From assembly GCA_000310025.1 (NCBI GenBank), contig FN649748.1, positions 385,047 through 414,229 of the forward strand: a stretch of DNA of 29,183 nt. Reading direction: 5' to 3'. Positions within the stretch are counted from its first letter, which is position 1; each line of letters begins with the position of its first letter. A model generated the notes under the pieces. It worked only from the letters and a program-made list of their open reading frames with translations. It searched no databases and was not told where the DNA came from. The translations under genes were made by a program, and so were the position numbers. This DNA is from Ectocarpus siliculosus. Taxonomy: Eukaryota; Sar; Phaeophyceae; Ectocarpales; Ectocarpaceae. Below are positions 1-11,870 of this stretch, piece after piece.

Positions 1-15
1 GCGCACACAGTATAT

Positions 16-205
16 TTATCCCATCAGAAAGACTGGCGCATTTTCATTGGCCAGTCGGCTGGTGAGGTCTTTACGAACTCACACACACAGTTTATTATCC
101 CGCTTACAAGATTAGCGCGTTTTCATTGGCCAGTCGGCTAGCGAGGTCCATGCTATTTCACACACACACGCACGCAGGTTTCTTATCCCGCTGTAAGACT
201 GGGGC
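16..205 (-). repeat. Two full and one partial copies of a dispersed ~55-bp repeat beside a GT/CA microsatellite
   Basis: Copies lie at 16-69 and 92-149, with a fragment at 183-205. On the minus strand they read approximately GACCTCgCTAGCCGACTGG, then CCAATGAAAA, then a CAGTCTT-type segment and AGCGGGATAA. The units are separated by CACACA runs. The same family occurs near the right edge on the opposite strand (26592-26635, 28262-28315, 28494-28553). The copies lie in intron 4 of the LCB1 gene, and the fragment reaches the edge of its splice donor. Confidence 0.75.
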
Positions 206-209
206 TTAC

Positions 210-269
210 CTTCGTGTGCACGTCTATCGTCCCGTAGAATCCCCTGGGCCCGCAGGAGCCGCACCCGTA
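210..269 (-). CDS. SPTLC1: LCB1 exon 4: conserved glycine-rich cysteine block
   Basis: The exon encodes 20 residues (145-164) with the motif GSCGPRGFYGTIDVH. By alignment from memory, Cys150 corresponds to human SPTLC1 Cys133, a residue mutated in hereditary sensory neuropathy, which lies at the subunit interface near the active site. The acceptor is TCGCAG at 275-270 and the donor is GTAAGC right after position 210. A fragment of the dispersed ~55-bp repeat begins within a few bases of this donor. Confidence 0.85.
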
Positions 270-3200
270 CTGCGATTGCGCCGCGAAACACGAGGAAACA
301 ACAAACAAAACAAAAAACAAAAAACAAAAAAAAATCCTCAAGTTGAGATCGGAAATCGATATACTAAGAAAAAAGAATAGCAGCGATTGCGCTACGAAAC
401 ACGACGAAAACAAAACAAAACAGGAAAGAAGCCTTGGGGTGGGGTCGGAGCTAAAAAAAGGGGACACGAGCGATCGGGAGTTCTAGATATGGAGGCCATG
501 ACATGTTCCTTTTCGCGACGAATGTGTTAAGGGGAGGGGGGGCGGGCGCTGTGCGTGGGAGTTGTTTCGCTTTCGTTGGCATCTTCGAAAACGAAAAAAA
601 AACAGAAAAGCGATGGCGTTTGGTGACAACGATGCACAACACTAGTTTCGCGTAGTTCGCACGAGTAAACAACCCCCGCGCGCAGACCGTGCAAGGCAAA
701 AGCTCGAACCGAAATGGAATGTTGAATCCGCACCCACCGTCTGGGTACATGTACAGCATGTACATATCTGCAGACACTACACACGAAGCACGTAGTCTAC
801 CTCCTGAGTGCATGCTATCGAATCCGGAATACCACAACAGCGCCCGTCGCACACATGCTGGAGGCGAAGGGAAACTCGTGCGATAGGTGTGTCTAGGGAA
901 CTACGGGCGGCGGAACCCCCACCGCCCCAGCCCCCGTTAACCCCCCCTCCCCCCCCCGTGTCGCACCTACGTCTGCTTGGACGACCAAAGCCTGTAGACC
1001 CTTTGCATGGGCTCTTCTTCTATCTCAAAGCTCGCAGCAAAGGAAAAAACAAAAAAAAGTCAATCCTCAGCACTGCTGTTCCGCCCCAGAGCACCCCGTT
1101 CCCCCAGACCTAGGCTCGACTCCCTCACATGCCCCGACCCTGCACGACAATCACGATCTCACCAAAATTTTTGTGAGCAAAAACCAACCGCTTGCACCAC
1201 CATGTGCTTCAGCAGGTGCAAAATCATCATCGAAAACAAAGAACGCATAAATAGAAACAACATACAAAAGAGCACCCCCGAGGAAAAAACAAAAAAATGT
1301 CACCCCCTCCCCATTCTCGGCTGACGCTCGGGCCCATGAAACGCCCGGTCGAAATGACGCCAAACCATACCTTGTCCAACGCCTGCACCGCCGCCTGCTT
1401 GAGCTCCTCCCTCTGCCCCATCCCCAGGAAGTCGAAGTTGGCCATGTTTAGGAGCGGCTTCTCGATGCCTTCCACCCGCAGGTAGGGGCCGCTGAACTCT
1501 TGGACAACCTGCCAAGTGTGTGCGCGGGGCAAAAAAATCGCGCCGCGTTTTTTTCTGCACGAAATGAAATTGGATTACACCGCACCGCACAGACAAAAAA
1601 AAAAACAATCTGCAAGTATATGGGGGTTGTTGCAATTTATTTGATGTCTTTTTCTAGGGAATACATACAGAACGCGCCCGCACTTGAGAACCCAGGAGTG
1701 TTAAGAAATTGAGCCTAAAAAAATCGAAAAATAATTCAAGAAGTTGAGCACCATTTGTGAGCTCGATTACGAACCCCTACACCAAAGCCTATGTAGCGAC
1801 CACTCGTAGCATGACCCTAGGAAGACAAGAACCCCACCCTCGGCCGAAACTACAAGAGGTTCTTAAGTACGGGCGCGTTCTGTACAATGAGAATTCGAGA
1901 ATATTGTTTTTTGTCAGGGGTTCGTGTTGGGCGGGGCATGGCACAACAAAACGCCGCAGCTGAACGGAGAGTGGAGCGTGTGAGTGGCCATACAAAAACT
2001 GCCACCACAAGGAACTCTTGTCAATCCTCTTCACCCTCAGCGTGAAGATTTTTTTCCTTTTTTGAGGAGGTTTCGCCGCTGACTGACTCACCGGCATGCT
2101 CTCTGCTTCGGAGGTCTCCTCCTCCGTGAGCGGCGGCACCAGCGGCTCCGGCTTCCAGTCGTCGATGATCTCGTCGATCTCTCGGCTAGACAAGTTAGGC
2201 TTGGACAGGTCCTGCGTATATATATATGTATATAAACGCGCATCAGGAGGGGAGGGTAGAGAGGGGCCCTTCTGTGTGACCACGGGTTGGGGTGGAGTAA
2301 ACGGCACAAGCGCTGTGAGCGCTGATTTGAAGTGAAGACAAAAAAAAATAAAAATCAAGGCGTACTTTGAAAAGAACAAACAACCGAAGGAAGACGTTGA
2401 CTTTGGACATCGCTTGCTTTCACAACAATGCACGGAGTGAGCAAACCCGTAACGGCATCAAAACACAAACCTTGCAAAAGTAGCGATGGATGCTATGCAT
2501 ACCAGTTGATAAGTGCGGTTTACCTCAACAGGAACGCACCGAAATGGGACGGTGGATTTGTTCGAAAGATCTATGTAGCTACAGCCAGGTGGAAGGAGCC
2601 TTTCAGAAAGCCTATGGGCGCCGTCTCGATCGCTTCATCGGCAGAGCGAAGGCAAGCGCTACATAACCTGCTGCTGTGCGTCCGCCAGAAGAGCCCAGAG
2701 AGGTCGTGTCAACACCTCACGCTGATATCGTGAAAGACATTTGACGTGAGGCATCCTACAGCAGTTAGGCTAATGATCTAGCTCCGCCCCAAATGAGAAG
2801 GGCAGGATGATCTGAGGCTGGTTGGGTCGTTGGTGGTTTCTTTTGAACCTGCCGGTTGGGTGTTCGAGTAGTGCTGGTATCGACACATGCAGCAAGGTCA
2901 GATGAGAGTTCGTTCGCGCTACTGCTGTCGCGTTGCGTAGGCTCGGGGCAAAAACAGGAAGGCTCTCGTCCAGTACCTCCAGGGTCAGGATTCTTAACCT
3001 ACGGACATACAACACAACACAAAGGCCAGGGTCAGGGTGTTAACCAACGGACCACAACCCAACATACGTGTAACACACACAACGTCAGGGTCACGGGGGT
3101 CACCAGCAGACCACTGCTGTTGCTCCCCCCCGCTTGCTGTTGCAAGGGCAAATGCTTGGCCCACGGATTAGGGTTAGCAAGCACGCAACAAACGTTTGCA

Positions 3201-3464
3201 CACACATACGTTCAGGGTCACGGGGGGGTTGACCTACAGAACCACAACACGCATGTGTCCCAACACAAACGGACGGAAGGCTTTTGGCACCTTGGGGTTG
3301 AGAGTCTTCTTGAAGAACAGGATGTAGACGATGAAGGCGATCAGCGCCGTCTCGACGACGACGTGGCCCGGGTCCTCGCGGACCAGGTTCAGCCACCACT
3401 CCCGGTACATCTGGGGCAAATTCCACACATACTGCCTCGCCGCCTCCACGTCGAGCACACCCAT
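210..3464 (-). CDS. SPTLC1: Serine palmitoyltransferase subunit 1 (LCB1/SPTLC1), 5' four exons, partial
   Basis: This is the non-catalytic subunit of serine palmitoyltransferase, which condenses serine with palmitoyl-CoA in the first step of sphingolipid synthesis on the ER membrane. Exons on the minus strand are 3464-3291, 2211-2092, 1508-1371 and 269-210; all junctions are phase 0, giving 164 residues before the left edge. The start sits in a good context (ccaccATGG). Residues 36-51 form one hydrophobic segment, matching the N-terminal membrane anchor of LCB1. Residues 59-90 carry the family pattern DDWKPEPLVPPL, then NMANFDFLGMG (about 119-129) and GSCGPRGFYGTIDVH (148-162). The order and spacing match human SPTLC1. 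The PLP-binding lysine belongs to the partner subunit LCB2, and the later LCB1 exons lie outside the window. The first intron has a weak donor (GTGCCA). The gene identity is firm; exon edges are inferred from phase and family fit. Confidence 0.9.
2979..3275. repeat. Degenerate minisatellite in LCB1 intron 1
   Basis: Units begin with CAGGGTCA at about 2980, 3027, 3086 and 3213. Each is followed by a variable GT/AACC segment, then an ACGGACCACAAC-like segment and an ACACA tail. Unit length and sequence vary, so this is an old, degenerating tandem array inside the intron at 2212-3290. It also contains a ten-base telomere-like stretch (ATTAGGGTTAG, near 3168) that is too short to be meaningful. 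Confidence 0.6.
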
Positions 3465-6073
3465 GGTGGCTTCTACTGCTGCTGCTGCTGCTGTTTGTTG
3501 AAGCCCGCCGCTGCCTGCCTCGATGTGTTAAGACCCCCCGTGGCGCCGTTTTTCCCAAGCCGCCTTTCGCGTCCGCTCGTCCGATTGCGCTGCTGCTATC
3601 TCGTGTGGCACTTTCGAAGGGGAGGTGGGTGGGTGATGTTGCCGTGTCAGTCGAGACAAAAAAGGGTACTGGTACACACTGCCAAATAAAAACACTACCG
3701 GTACTGCTGTATGCATAATGGTGCTGCCAAGCTTTCGGTTTTGCAAGGAATTTGTTTCGATTCGCGTACGGCGGAAGCCGGCGGGACGACATACATGTAA
3801 TCTGATCATCTGCCGTAGACGTTCCCGCGAGAGGACGGTGTTGGCCAAACAAGCCAAAGAAGTGAATGGGCTTCCTTGTAATGACTTACCAAACAATTAG
3901 TCTACTGAAGACGGCTGTGTTGCTACCTCTGCATACGGCCATTTTTCGTAACGGCAGGGCCGATTTGTTAGGCCGTTCTTGGTGCGAACCGAAAAACAAG
4001 TGGACCAGAGATAATTTTTCGATCAACCCGGCAAGTCAACCTAACCCAAAGAGTCAACCAAGACTGTAGCAGTGCAGGCATTTCTTCAATTGCCAACTTG
4101 CTGTGTTGTGTGGGGCGGAGCTGTACGTTCAGCAGCCCGAGAGGAGCCAAGAGAGCACCCCCCCTGCGGAAATGGACGAACAGAACGATTACGATTCCCA
4201 GCACAGCAGCACCCTCTTTACCAACACACGAGGGCGTCCACAGCAGTAGCAGCAGTATCGAACTACGATATAAATACAGGGTCCAGCCGAAGACAGCGGT
4301 CTCGTTCAGAGTACATGCAGCTTCTCAGACGGAGAGCAAGAACAGCGCATGGCCACGGGGGCTATGTACACACCGGCGCACAGCACCCGCTGTGCTTCCA
4401 AAGGGGTAACGTGACGTGAAGCAGCAGTAACGGATGCCCAGGTGTACACGGTGTGATGATAGTTTTTATAATGAAAGCCTATGTAGACAATCGTGGTCCA
4501 TGAAAACCATCGCGATTCGAGCCACCGTGACCGTGAAATAGGGAAGGGTGGTGGCTGCATGCTAGCAAAGGCTTCATCACGGTCGACTGGGGCGCTCCAA
4601 TGAGGCACTCCCCCTCTGCCCCACAGCAGTGGCGGATCCGATACCCGAACGAACGAAGCATTTTCCATTCAAACTCTTGGCCCTTGCTGCTGGACTGCTG
4701 TTGTAGCTCTCGCAATACCCCCCTCACCAATTTGAAGATCTGCACTCCCACGACGCTGATGAGGCTCCTTCTTCACGCCAGTCGTAGTGTGGCGGTGGAA
4801 AGGAAGAACACTTGTGATCTGATTGCAGCCATCACCGCTACAAAAATGCGGCGGAATCACGAATCTACGCACACACTGATCGGCCGATCTGGCGAGAGAC
4901 AGACGACAGGAGCCCACACATTTTCAAAGCGTTATTTATTCCTTTCATAAATATACTTTTGCAGTTGTCGCACACACAATCTGTCCTCGTGTTCATCGCG
5001 ATGCACCTGTGATTTATCATTTATTGCGTACACCGGTCGCGACCCTTGCCCTATACGCGTGTGTGGTGAGAAAAAAAAGGATAAAAAATACCCCCGGGGC
5101 CGAGAATCGAATCCACGTCCACTTTCTTTAAAACTGCACTTTAGAAGCGCAAAATTGTTACATGATTTCGCCGGGAGGAGTCGCGTCCACCTGTTACCGC
5201 GAGCGCGGGGTAGGACTTAAATGCTTCGTAGCCGGTCGATGTTCGTCCGCTGGAGCTGTCGAGTCGTCAGATTGCTCTCACTGGAAGGAGAGAGTCGTCT
5301 GTGCGTGACAGTGGCGGTTACCGCTTCAGGAGGGTAACCTAACAGAGCGCCCGCCCACTCGACAGGGTCCGTGGACCGCGAACTGAGGCATTGCGGTGTC
5401 TAATTCCGATTTTTTTTTGTCTTAATATATATAATATGTATGACACAACGGATCCATCTCTATCATAGAAAAGCTCTCTCTCTCTCTCTGCTGATGATGA
5501 ATGATGGATGCACATAGTGTGTATATAGTGTGTATGTAGTACATAGGACACAGAAAAAAAAAAAGAGGAAAGAGTACACTTCGACACTGACTGCTGTCTG
5601 TTAGTTGTACGGACGATGAATAGCCCATCGAACCGACACTTTCGATCGCATCATCATGTATATACAACATGCGTGCGTGCGCGTAGCATACATCATCATC
5701 CGAGCGCACCGCTCAAAATGGGAGTGAGTGAAATGTGGTAACCTCTGGTACTACTAGACTACAATAATAGTAGTAGTAGTGTGGCCTACAACAAGAACTG
5801 CTATACTATGTATAATAATAATAATACTTCTGTAGTACCCCTCACAACATGCGACTTATCGCGTGAAAAAGAGTAGTAAATAGTAGGTGTGGTGCGCTCT
5901 GAACCCAAGAAGAGAGAGGACGAACGACGAGCAAATACGTTTGTTTTCTCAAAGACACTGACAGACTTCTTTTCGGACCGAGGTCCTCCGAGGGAAAGAA
6001 GGGGGGGGGGAGGGAGTAAATACATCACTTCGTAATATTTCGTGCACCCTTCCTTGCGGTAGGCAGAGTGAAA

Positions 6074-6111
<38 letters not shown>

Positions 6112-6289
6112 AACGAGGACGAGGACGAGGACGACGTGAGGTCGTTATTCCTCTCTTCTTCTTGCCAATCAATCTGCCAAGCAAGCAAGATGAACAAAGA
6201 GGGGCAAGAACAAGAAGTGGGGCTCCTGTGAGATGGTGTAGCTATTCATATGTAGAGGAGCGAGGTCGATACGTACGTACCGGGGACCG
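3465..6289. other. Intergenic spacer between divergent genes (LCB1 and unknown gene)
   Basis: I could support no gene here. The 5' leader of the LCB1 gene next to its start contains a short CTG/CAG run (3474-3497). Other contents are three CAGCAGTA octamers (4241, 4250, 4422), a CT run (about 5470-5490) and an ACG microsatellite (6074-6111). Open frames in this stretch are short, change frame often, and lack family resemblance. Promoters for both flanking genes must lie here, but no specific element could be identified. Confidence 0.6.
6074..6135. repeat. (ACG)n microsatellite with degenerate GAGGAC tail
   Basis: About twelve ACG units run from 6074 to 6111, followed by AACGAGGACGAGGACGAGG-type units to 6135. 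It lies about 155 bp upstream of the first ATG of the plus-strand unknown gene. Translations through it give arginine or serine runs on the minus strand, which I take as noncoding. Confidence 0.85.
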
Positions 6290-9200
6290 ATGACGGCGGA
6301 GGAACGAGGAGCACGAGATGTTTTAGAAGGGCTCACTGGATGCGTTGCAATGCGCTACGCCGCAGAGAAGAATCTGCAATACATTGCCGAGATGGAGGTA
6401 CGTAAGGACCCCGCTTACAATAATAGTAGCAGAGTTGCCTGGTTGGGTGCTTCCACGATCGATCCCTTCAACAATTCGAATGAATGAATGTATGTATGTA
6501 TGTATTATTGTGTTGTTGTAAGGTTGCATCTATCTGTACTGTGTCGAAGCCCGTCCGTCCCCGGAACACACTCCAGACAGACAGTCACAGACAGATAGAC
6601 AGATAGGTGGCCGTACGTAATATCGCTACACACACCTGGTAGGTATCTCACAGCCATTTTAGCAACGCAACCTTTTCTGCGACACTGTCGTGATGCCTTT
6701 TGCTCCGGTCTATACATAGATTGACATACGCTTCAAGGGTTGTGGTGCATGCAAGAGCCAGATGCCTCTGGTTTTGTCAATGGAGGACGATATGACATTA
6801 GCAGCACGATGCGCAGTATAAAGAGGGCTACAGTAGGTAAACAGTATCATCACAGGTCTCACTCGTTCGCTTGCTCTACTACATTGATTGCCATGGCAGA
6901 GGCGACAGCGAGCTGTTTGGGAGAGAGAGTTCTCCTCTTGTTGTGCGCATCCCGTGGTGATCCTCCTCCCCGACGAAGTTTCAGGGTGCAGAGCAAGGGG
7001 GGTCGACAACAGCAATAGCAACAACAACAACAACATATTAACCGTCGACCAAAACAACAAAGGCGGTGGGGGCGGCGACAGCCACGCCAAGTGCATGATG
7101 ATGACATCTGAAGCACGAACCTCTGATGATGCTGTCAACTCCGACGGCCAAGTTTGTCAGCACCTCAAAACCCAGCAGCAGCTGCCGCAGCAGCAACGCC
7201 CCTACCATACCAACCAGGGAGAGTTGGAGGAGCGAGGACAGAAAAAGGCTCGGGCTCACTCGCTGGGGAGCGCCAAGTTCTTGTTTCATCATGCCCTGGA
7301 GCATCACAAATCCGGGCCAATCGTTTTGGAAAATACTTACGACGATACCAACGACAGCGGCATTACCAGATGGGGAAGCGAAAGGGCTGTTTGGAAAGGG
7401 TCATTTAGTCCTTTCAAGCTGGCCGATGATGGGACCCCACAAGAACAACACTATGATGACGAGCTTGACGACGAGATAGTGGTAGGCTCAATCGCCCCGA
7501 CAAGCACGTCTTCACCTCGTGTTTGCACGAATGTGACGAGAGCCGCTCGGGCGGCCGCCGACAACAACAACAAGAGAGCAGCCCCAAGGGAGTCCGTTCA
7601 CCGAGAACCCCTGCGTCGTAGTACGTGGCTCGGTCCTGACTTGATGCCTCTGCAGAACTACCAAGACGCCGCACGAATCAATAGCCAACGCCCTGACATC
7701 ATAAAGTTTGCCGCGGCGGCATGGCCCACCCCAAAGCAGAATGGCAGACGCGGGGGGGCGAACAGAGGTGTTCATGGCTATCGAGGGGGAGACCGAGGTG
7801 GCAGCAACGGCAGTAGTAGCAACGAGAGCGATGTGGCTCGTGAGGTGCGGCGACAACGCATGAGAGGTAACTTCCAGCGAGGCGCTGCATGCTCCATATG
7901 CGGCACAGGCACCAATTCCGGACGGTTTTCCAACGCGCAGCACGTGAGACGAATTGACAAATCTCAAAATGTGCGAACGTGCTCAATTCAAATCACAACG
8001 GTCCGTCCAGATCACGCCGAAACCTATCCGACCCTTGTCCGCCCTCTCCTTGTCTGTGTTTGCCTCTGGTGTCCCTGAGCGATACGCCGCCACGAATATC
8101 AACATGTGTTTATGCACTCTGGGCGGCTTCATCATTCTGTTGCTAGTAATCCAGAGAAAGCCGAGGGTCTCGCCAATATTCGTGTTGTGTGGATGTGCAA
8201 CCTTACAACGTTCGTTTCAATCCCCCTCGCTGGTACGATTGAAGTGGTGCGTATGCAAGGGACAGCGCGAAGTGGGGACTGGAGGGGAGCTGTCTTGTAG
8301 TCCTCCTCATGGCCGCAGCCAAAGAAGGCACAGCAGCGCATGCGACAAAAACGCATCAACCGGGTTTCGGGGCGAGGATCGACTGGACACTCTGTGCGAT
8401 GTCTCGGCAAGTCCGACGGGAGAAAGGTGGTCTCTGACTCAAAGCGACAAAGAGACTTACCGTAGTCCGTCTTTCACAGACTGCTCCGGACTTCTCGACA
8501 ACAATGTCGCCGACGAGAGGGAAAACATCGCTACGAACGCGAGGTCTGCCTACGACGGGGCGAGAGAACCGCAGCTGTACCCGCATCAGATAGAGCAGAA
8601 AGTAGCCACCAAACCGAAAACGCTTGTGGTTCACCCAAAGCAAACTGGCGGATTTGGTTGCTCTGAGTCGGACAAACTTTCTACGGGAGCCGTGACCGCG
8701 TTACCGAAAGCGAACGATGAATTCGCGAGTTTAATCGTTCACGAGAAGGCGTCAACAGCTGCGGAGGAGGCGCGGGCGGCGGCAGGGGTTGAGGCGGGAA
8801 TGGAACTTAGGAAAGAACGGAATTCAAGCGGTCGTGATCAAAGTGAGGCAAGCCGAGGGAGAAGAGCTGAAGAAATCGACAACGCGCAAAACGAGCCCAT
8901 CGCTACCGAGGAGACCTTCGGCCATACACCTAGAATAAGTAGCTTGCCAAAATCAACCGAGTCACCGCGACCAGTGGGAGGGGGGGCTGGCAACGAACCC
9001 AGGTCGTCGACGGCGACAGAACTCGGCCGAACACGCGCCAGACCGACATGCGGCTGCCGAAACGGCAGCGGCATAGGCAAGGACGCGAAAATAGACCAAC
9101 AATCGAAGTACGATGGTGGTGTAGGAGGACGGGGAATGGACGGAGCGGCAGAATCGACCTCGTTCCAGTTTCCCACGCCCGAGCTTGTAGGCAGCGTCCT

Positions 9201-10165
9201 GGCCGTGAGGGAACCTCTGAGTGTTCGACGACAGACGCAGCTCCAGCCGGAATCCCAACCGCACCGCCAGCAACCAGATCCCCTGCCTCGGCACCAGTGG
9301 CTTCAGCAGCGGCGAGGTGCCGGCGACGACCAAGATGATCAGTCAGAATGCACGGTTTCGTGAGTCGCCGACGTCATCTTCTGATTTTCACGTGTACGCT
9401 TGGCTGCAGTTGAACAATCAAGCCTATCGCGTTGCAACTCACTTATCAACATGATTGCGAAATAAAAAAGCCGGTGTCGGGTGAATATGGCATGCATGGT
9501 TCTCTACCTGTCTTCATTGTATGCCACTCTGCGTTTCGTTTGCACTCTGTGACCTGCACGACCGTCGGGTCTTCTCAGCCAAGGAGCTCTGATCCTGGGT
9601 GTCACACAGAAGTTTCTCTGCTGCGTGCTACGTCTAGTTTGAACGCGAGAAGGATGAAGCAGCAGTTCCTTCCCCTCGAGATGGACCTGCCGAGACGTTC
9701 GTAAATTTGATAGCGTTCACACGTTATCGACGACGTTGTCTTTATGCCTGCGACAGCCAATGCAACCAACCCCTGAAATATTTACCACCTTGTCTGTTCT
9801 GCTCTGTACGTTGCACACGTTTGCATCGCGACATATCTGCTGGCAATGTATCACAGGCAGGAAAAGCATCTGGTGCTGCTGACTAGGCGCTTGAAGCAGC
9901 TGGTTCAACTCGAGGTTCGTAAAACTCCTTTACTTTGTTTGGGCACACCCAGCGTAAGACCAAAACCAACCATCATGACCACTTGTGCATAGGTGAGACG
10001 TAGCCGAGTAGAATTTAATTTTAGGTAGAGTTGACGCGGTGGAGGGATAAATTGCGCGCGAATGTCCAGGCTTTGCCTCGCGCACTTCCTCCTAGCCCCC
10101 CACCCAAAGAGCCAACAATGTGGGGTGCATGCCTTGGACTTACGGGCGAAACACCTAGAGCATGA
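6290..10165 (+). CDS. Unrecognised low-complexity protein with C-terminal coiled coil (5-exon model)
   Basis: I do not recognise this protein. Proposed exons are 6290-6397, 6900-7943, 8155-9359, 9857-9914 and 10025-10165, giving about 851 residues. The last three joins are the best supported. A GTGAGT donor at 9360 sits where frame 8155-9359 hits a stop, leaving two bases (TC). The acceptor CACAG at 9852-9856 supplies the third base and continues as QEKHLVLLTRRLKQLVQLE. Then GAG/GTTCGT joins to ATTTTAG at 10018-10024, continuing as VELTRWRDKLRANVQ and ending at TGA 10163-10165. The middle is rich in S, N, E, R and G, with an asparagine run (from CAA repeats near 7010-7035). Exon 2's 5' edge and the exon 2 to exon 3 join (CAC/GTGAGA to CCAG/AGA) fit by phase only. 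The 36-residue first exon is helical and ends at a good GTACGT donor. Confidence 0.5.
9857..10165 (+). CDS. C-terminal coiled-coil exons 4 and 5 of the unknown gene
   Basis: The two exons (9857-9914, 10025-10165) join in phase 0. They encode a leucine- and arginine-rich helix with regular hydrophobic spacing (residues about 787-820), followed by a proline-rich tail and a short hydrophobic end. The continuous amphipathic helix across the splice junction is the main sign that the exons belong together. The donor at 9915 (GTTCGT) is weak; a better one (GTAAGA at about 9951) would change the join. Confidence 0.5.
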
Positions 10166-11870
10166 ACGCCTTTCGCTAATGCATACTTTCTCACGCTTTT
10201 CTCGCTCGCAACTGCCGGTTTTCCATCGTCTCGTGGTGACGAATTATCAACGCTGGTGGGGGCCAAAGTCGCTAACGATTCAGTGGGAGGGGCTGTCGCG
10301 GCGTGAGCGAGAAAAGCTCGATCGAAAGCAGCGGCTGATAAGCTCTCGGTTCAGGGTCGCGGAGCAGGTGCGACGAGATAGCAGCTTCTCTTTGTCCGTG
10401 TCCCCTTCCTGGGCGGGACCCGGTTTGGGCGTTGACGCTCCTCCTTCCGGAGGAAGAATTGGAGGAAGTATCCGCGACTGCAACAGCACCGGCGGCCACC
10501 AACTTACCGCCAACCACGTTACGAGCAAAACCGTTAGCAACAGCAGCGGTGGGATACTACCTCCGTCTGACGCTTCGATTTCTTCGAGTATCGATCGCCC
10601 CCGGCCTTGCGCTGGGGTTGCTGGCACCAAAATCGAGGACACTGCCGCGTCCGAAACCACCAGAGGGTCAGGAGACGTGGTATGGGACGGGGGTGTTAGA
10701 GTAGAGGCTGGGTCGATCGGACTATCGGCGGGGAAAAGTACATCCCGTGATCTCGAGAGAAGGGCCGGACAAAAAGCTATGCCCAATGGGGTGACCCCGA
10801 GGGGCGAGAGACGTCCGGGAGGAATAGGGGGGGGTAGGTGGAAGCGAAGGGGCGACAGCGCGAGGATGACATGGAATGTTCGAGACGCTGATATTGCCAG
10901 TGGTCTTGCGCGGAGGGGGCGGTTAGGGGATCCGTCTTTGGGCATTGTCGGAACGCGGAGCTTAATCACGTCGGAAGACCACTGAGAGTGTTGGGTTCCA
11001 AGATTTTTTTTGTACGCCTCAAATGTCGAGTAGTTGTGTCTCCGGGAGCTTCTGGGCATGAGGGCAGTGATCTCACTCATAGGGTCTACCGTACACGGTG
11101 TAAAACCCAGGCAACGGACAGACAAGAGAAAGCTTGTGTTGCAAAAGACCCGCCAGGAGCGTAGACATAAATTGTCAATAATAGAGACGGGAGCGATACC
11201 AACAGCAGAGTAGAGAATATAGAGGGACCAGGGCAAAATTCATTCGGTAGACGTATATGTGCATTGCTGTTCTACTTGTCTTCGAGGTAGGCCAACGCGG
11301 ACGTGAAGCCCACGGGAGAATGCTTCGTGGCGGAGATGAGGGCGGTCTACCCAACGACTGGACGGTCGTCCATGGTATGTTCTTCTTGGCATCGCCTGTG
11401 CTGCTCGAGATCCCTCCCGGATTAAAGCGCTACTGCTGTTATTGATGGTCTTCCCCAGGAATAAGATGTGAGTCTAGACTACCACGTTTTGAAACTCAAC
11501 AAGATTCGACAGGGATGCAGGACATCCTTGGTGAAGCAGGACAACCTGGGTGGACGGGGTCCCGTGGTGCTGTTTGGCAACACAATTGCTATTGAAACGC
11601 GTGTGCCCGCGTTCATTCAACAGTGAAGAAACTCCGGATCGTTCCCAAGCACTAACCCGGTCGGACCTCTCGAGTCTTTCGCTCTCGTGGTGGTCGTCAC
11701 CATCTGCTGACCGAAAGTAACAGTCGTTGAGACCGAAAACCCGTCCAGATAACGATCCCACTCACCAGGCCGAACACCTCAAAAACCATGCTTTCGTGGT
11801 GGCCAAAAATAAACACCGACTGAGATTACCGCAACTATCTCCTCTTGATCGTCGCAACCATTCGGCCATG
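10166..11870. other. Convergent intergenic spacer with long overlapping open frames
   Basis: This stretch should hold the 3' untranslated regions of the unknown gene and of MKS1. Unusually, it stays open for more than 700 bases in several frames at once: plus strand to 10985, and minus strand from 11236 down to 10280. Stretches of the plus frame near 10290-10380 (WEGLSRREREKLDRKQR) look protein-like. No frame shows family resemblance, and splice sites linking it to either neighbour were not convincing. I leave it unassigned. Confidence 0.4.

Noticed and set aside
3165-3178. Interstitial telomere repeat ATTAGGGTTAG
   Set aside because: Barely two units, inside a degenerate GGGTCA minisatellite; expected by chance.
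4072-4950. Several short open frames on both strands, including a minus-strand frame near 4751 reading GVQIFKLVRGVLRELQQQ
   Set aside because: No ATG start in good context, no flanking splice sites that extend it, and no family resemblance. Neighbouring frames are equally open.
5085-5135. Antisense tRNA-like GAATCGAATCC motif
   Set aside because: The arms flanking the TTCGATT loop do not pair, and no A-box lies at the expected distance.
5801-6197. Minus-strand frames rich in arginine or serine
   Set aside because: They are translations of the ACG microsatellite, with no other support.
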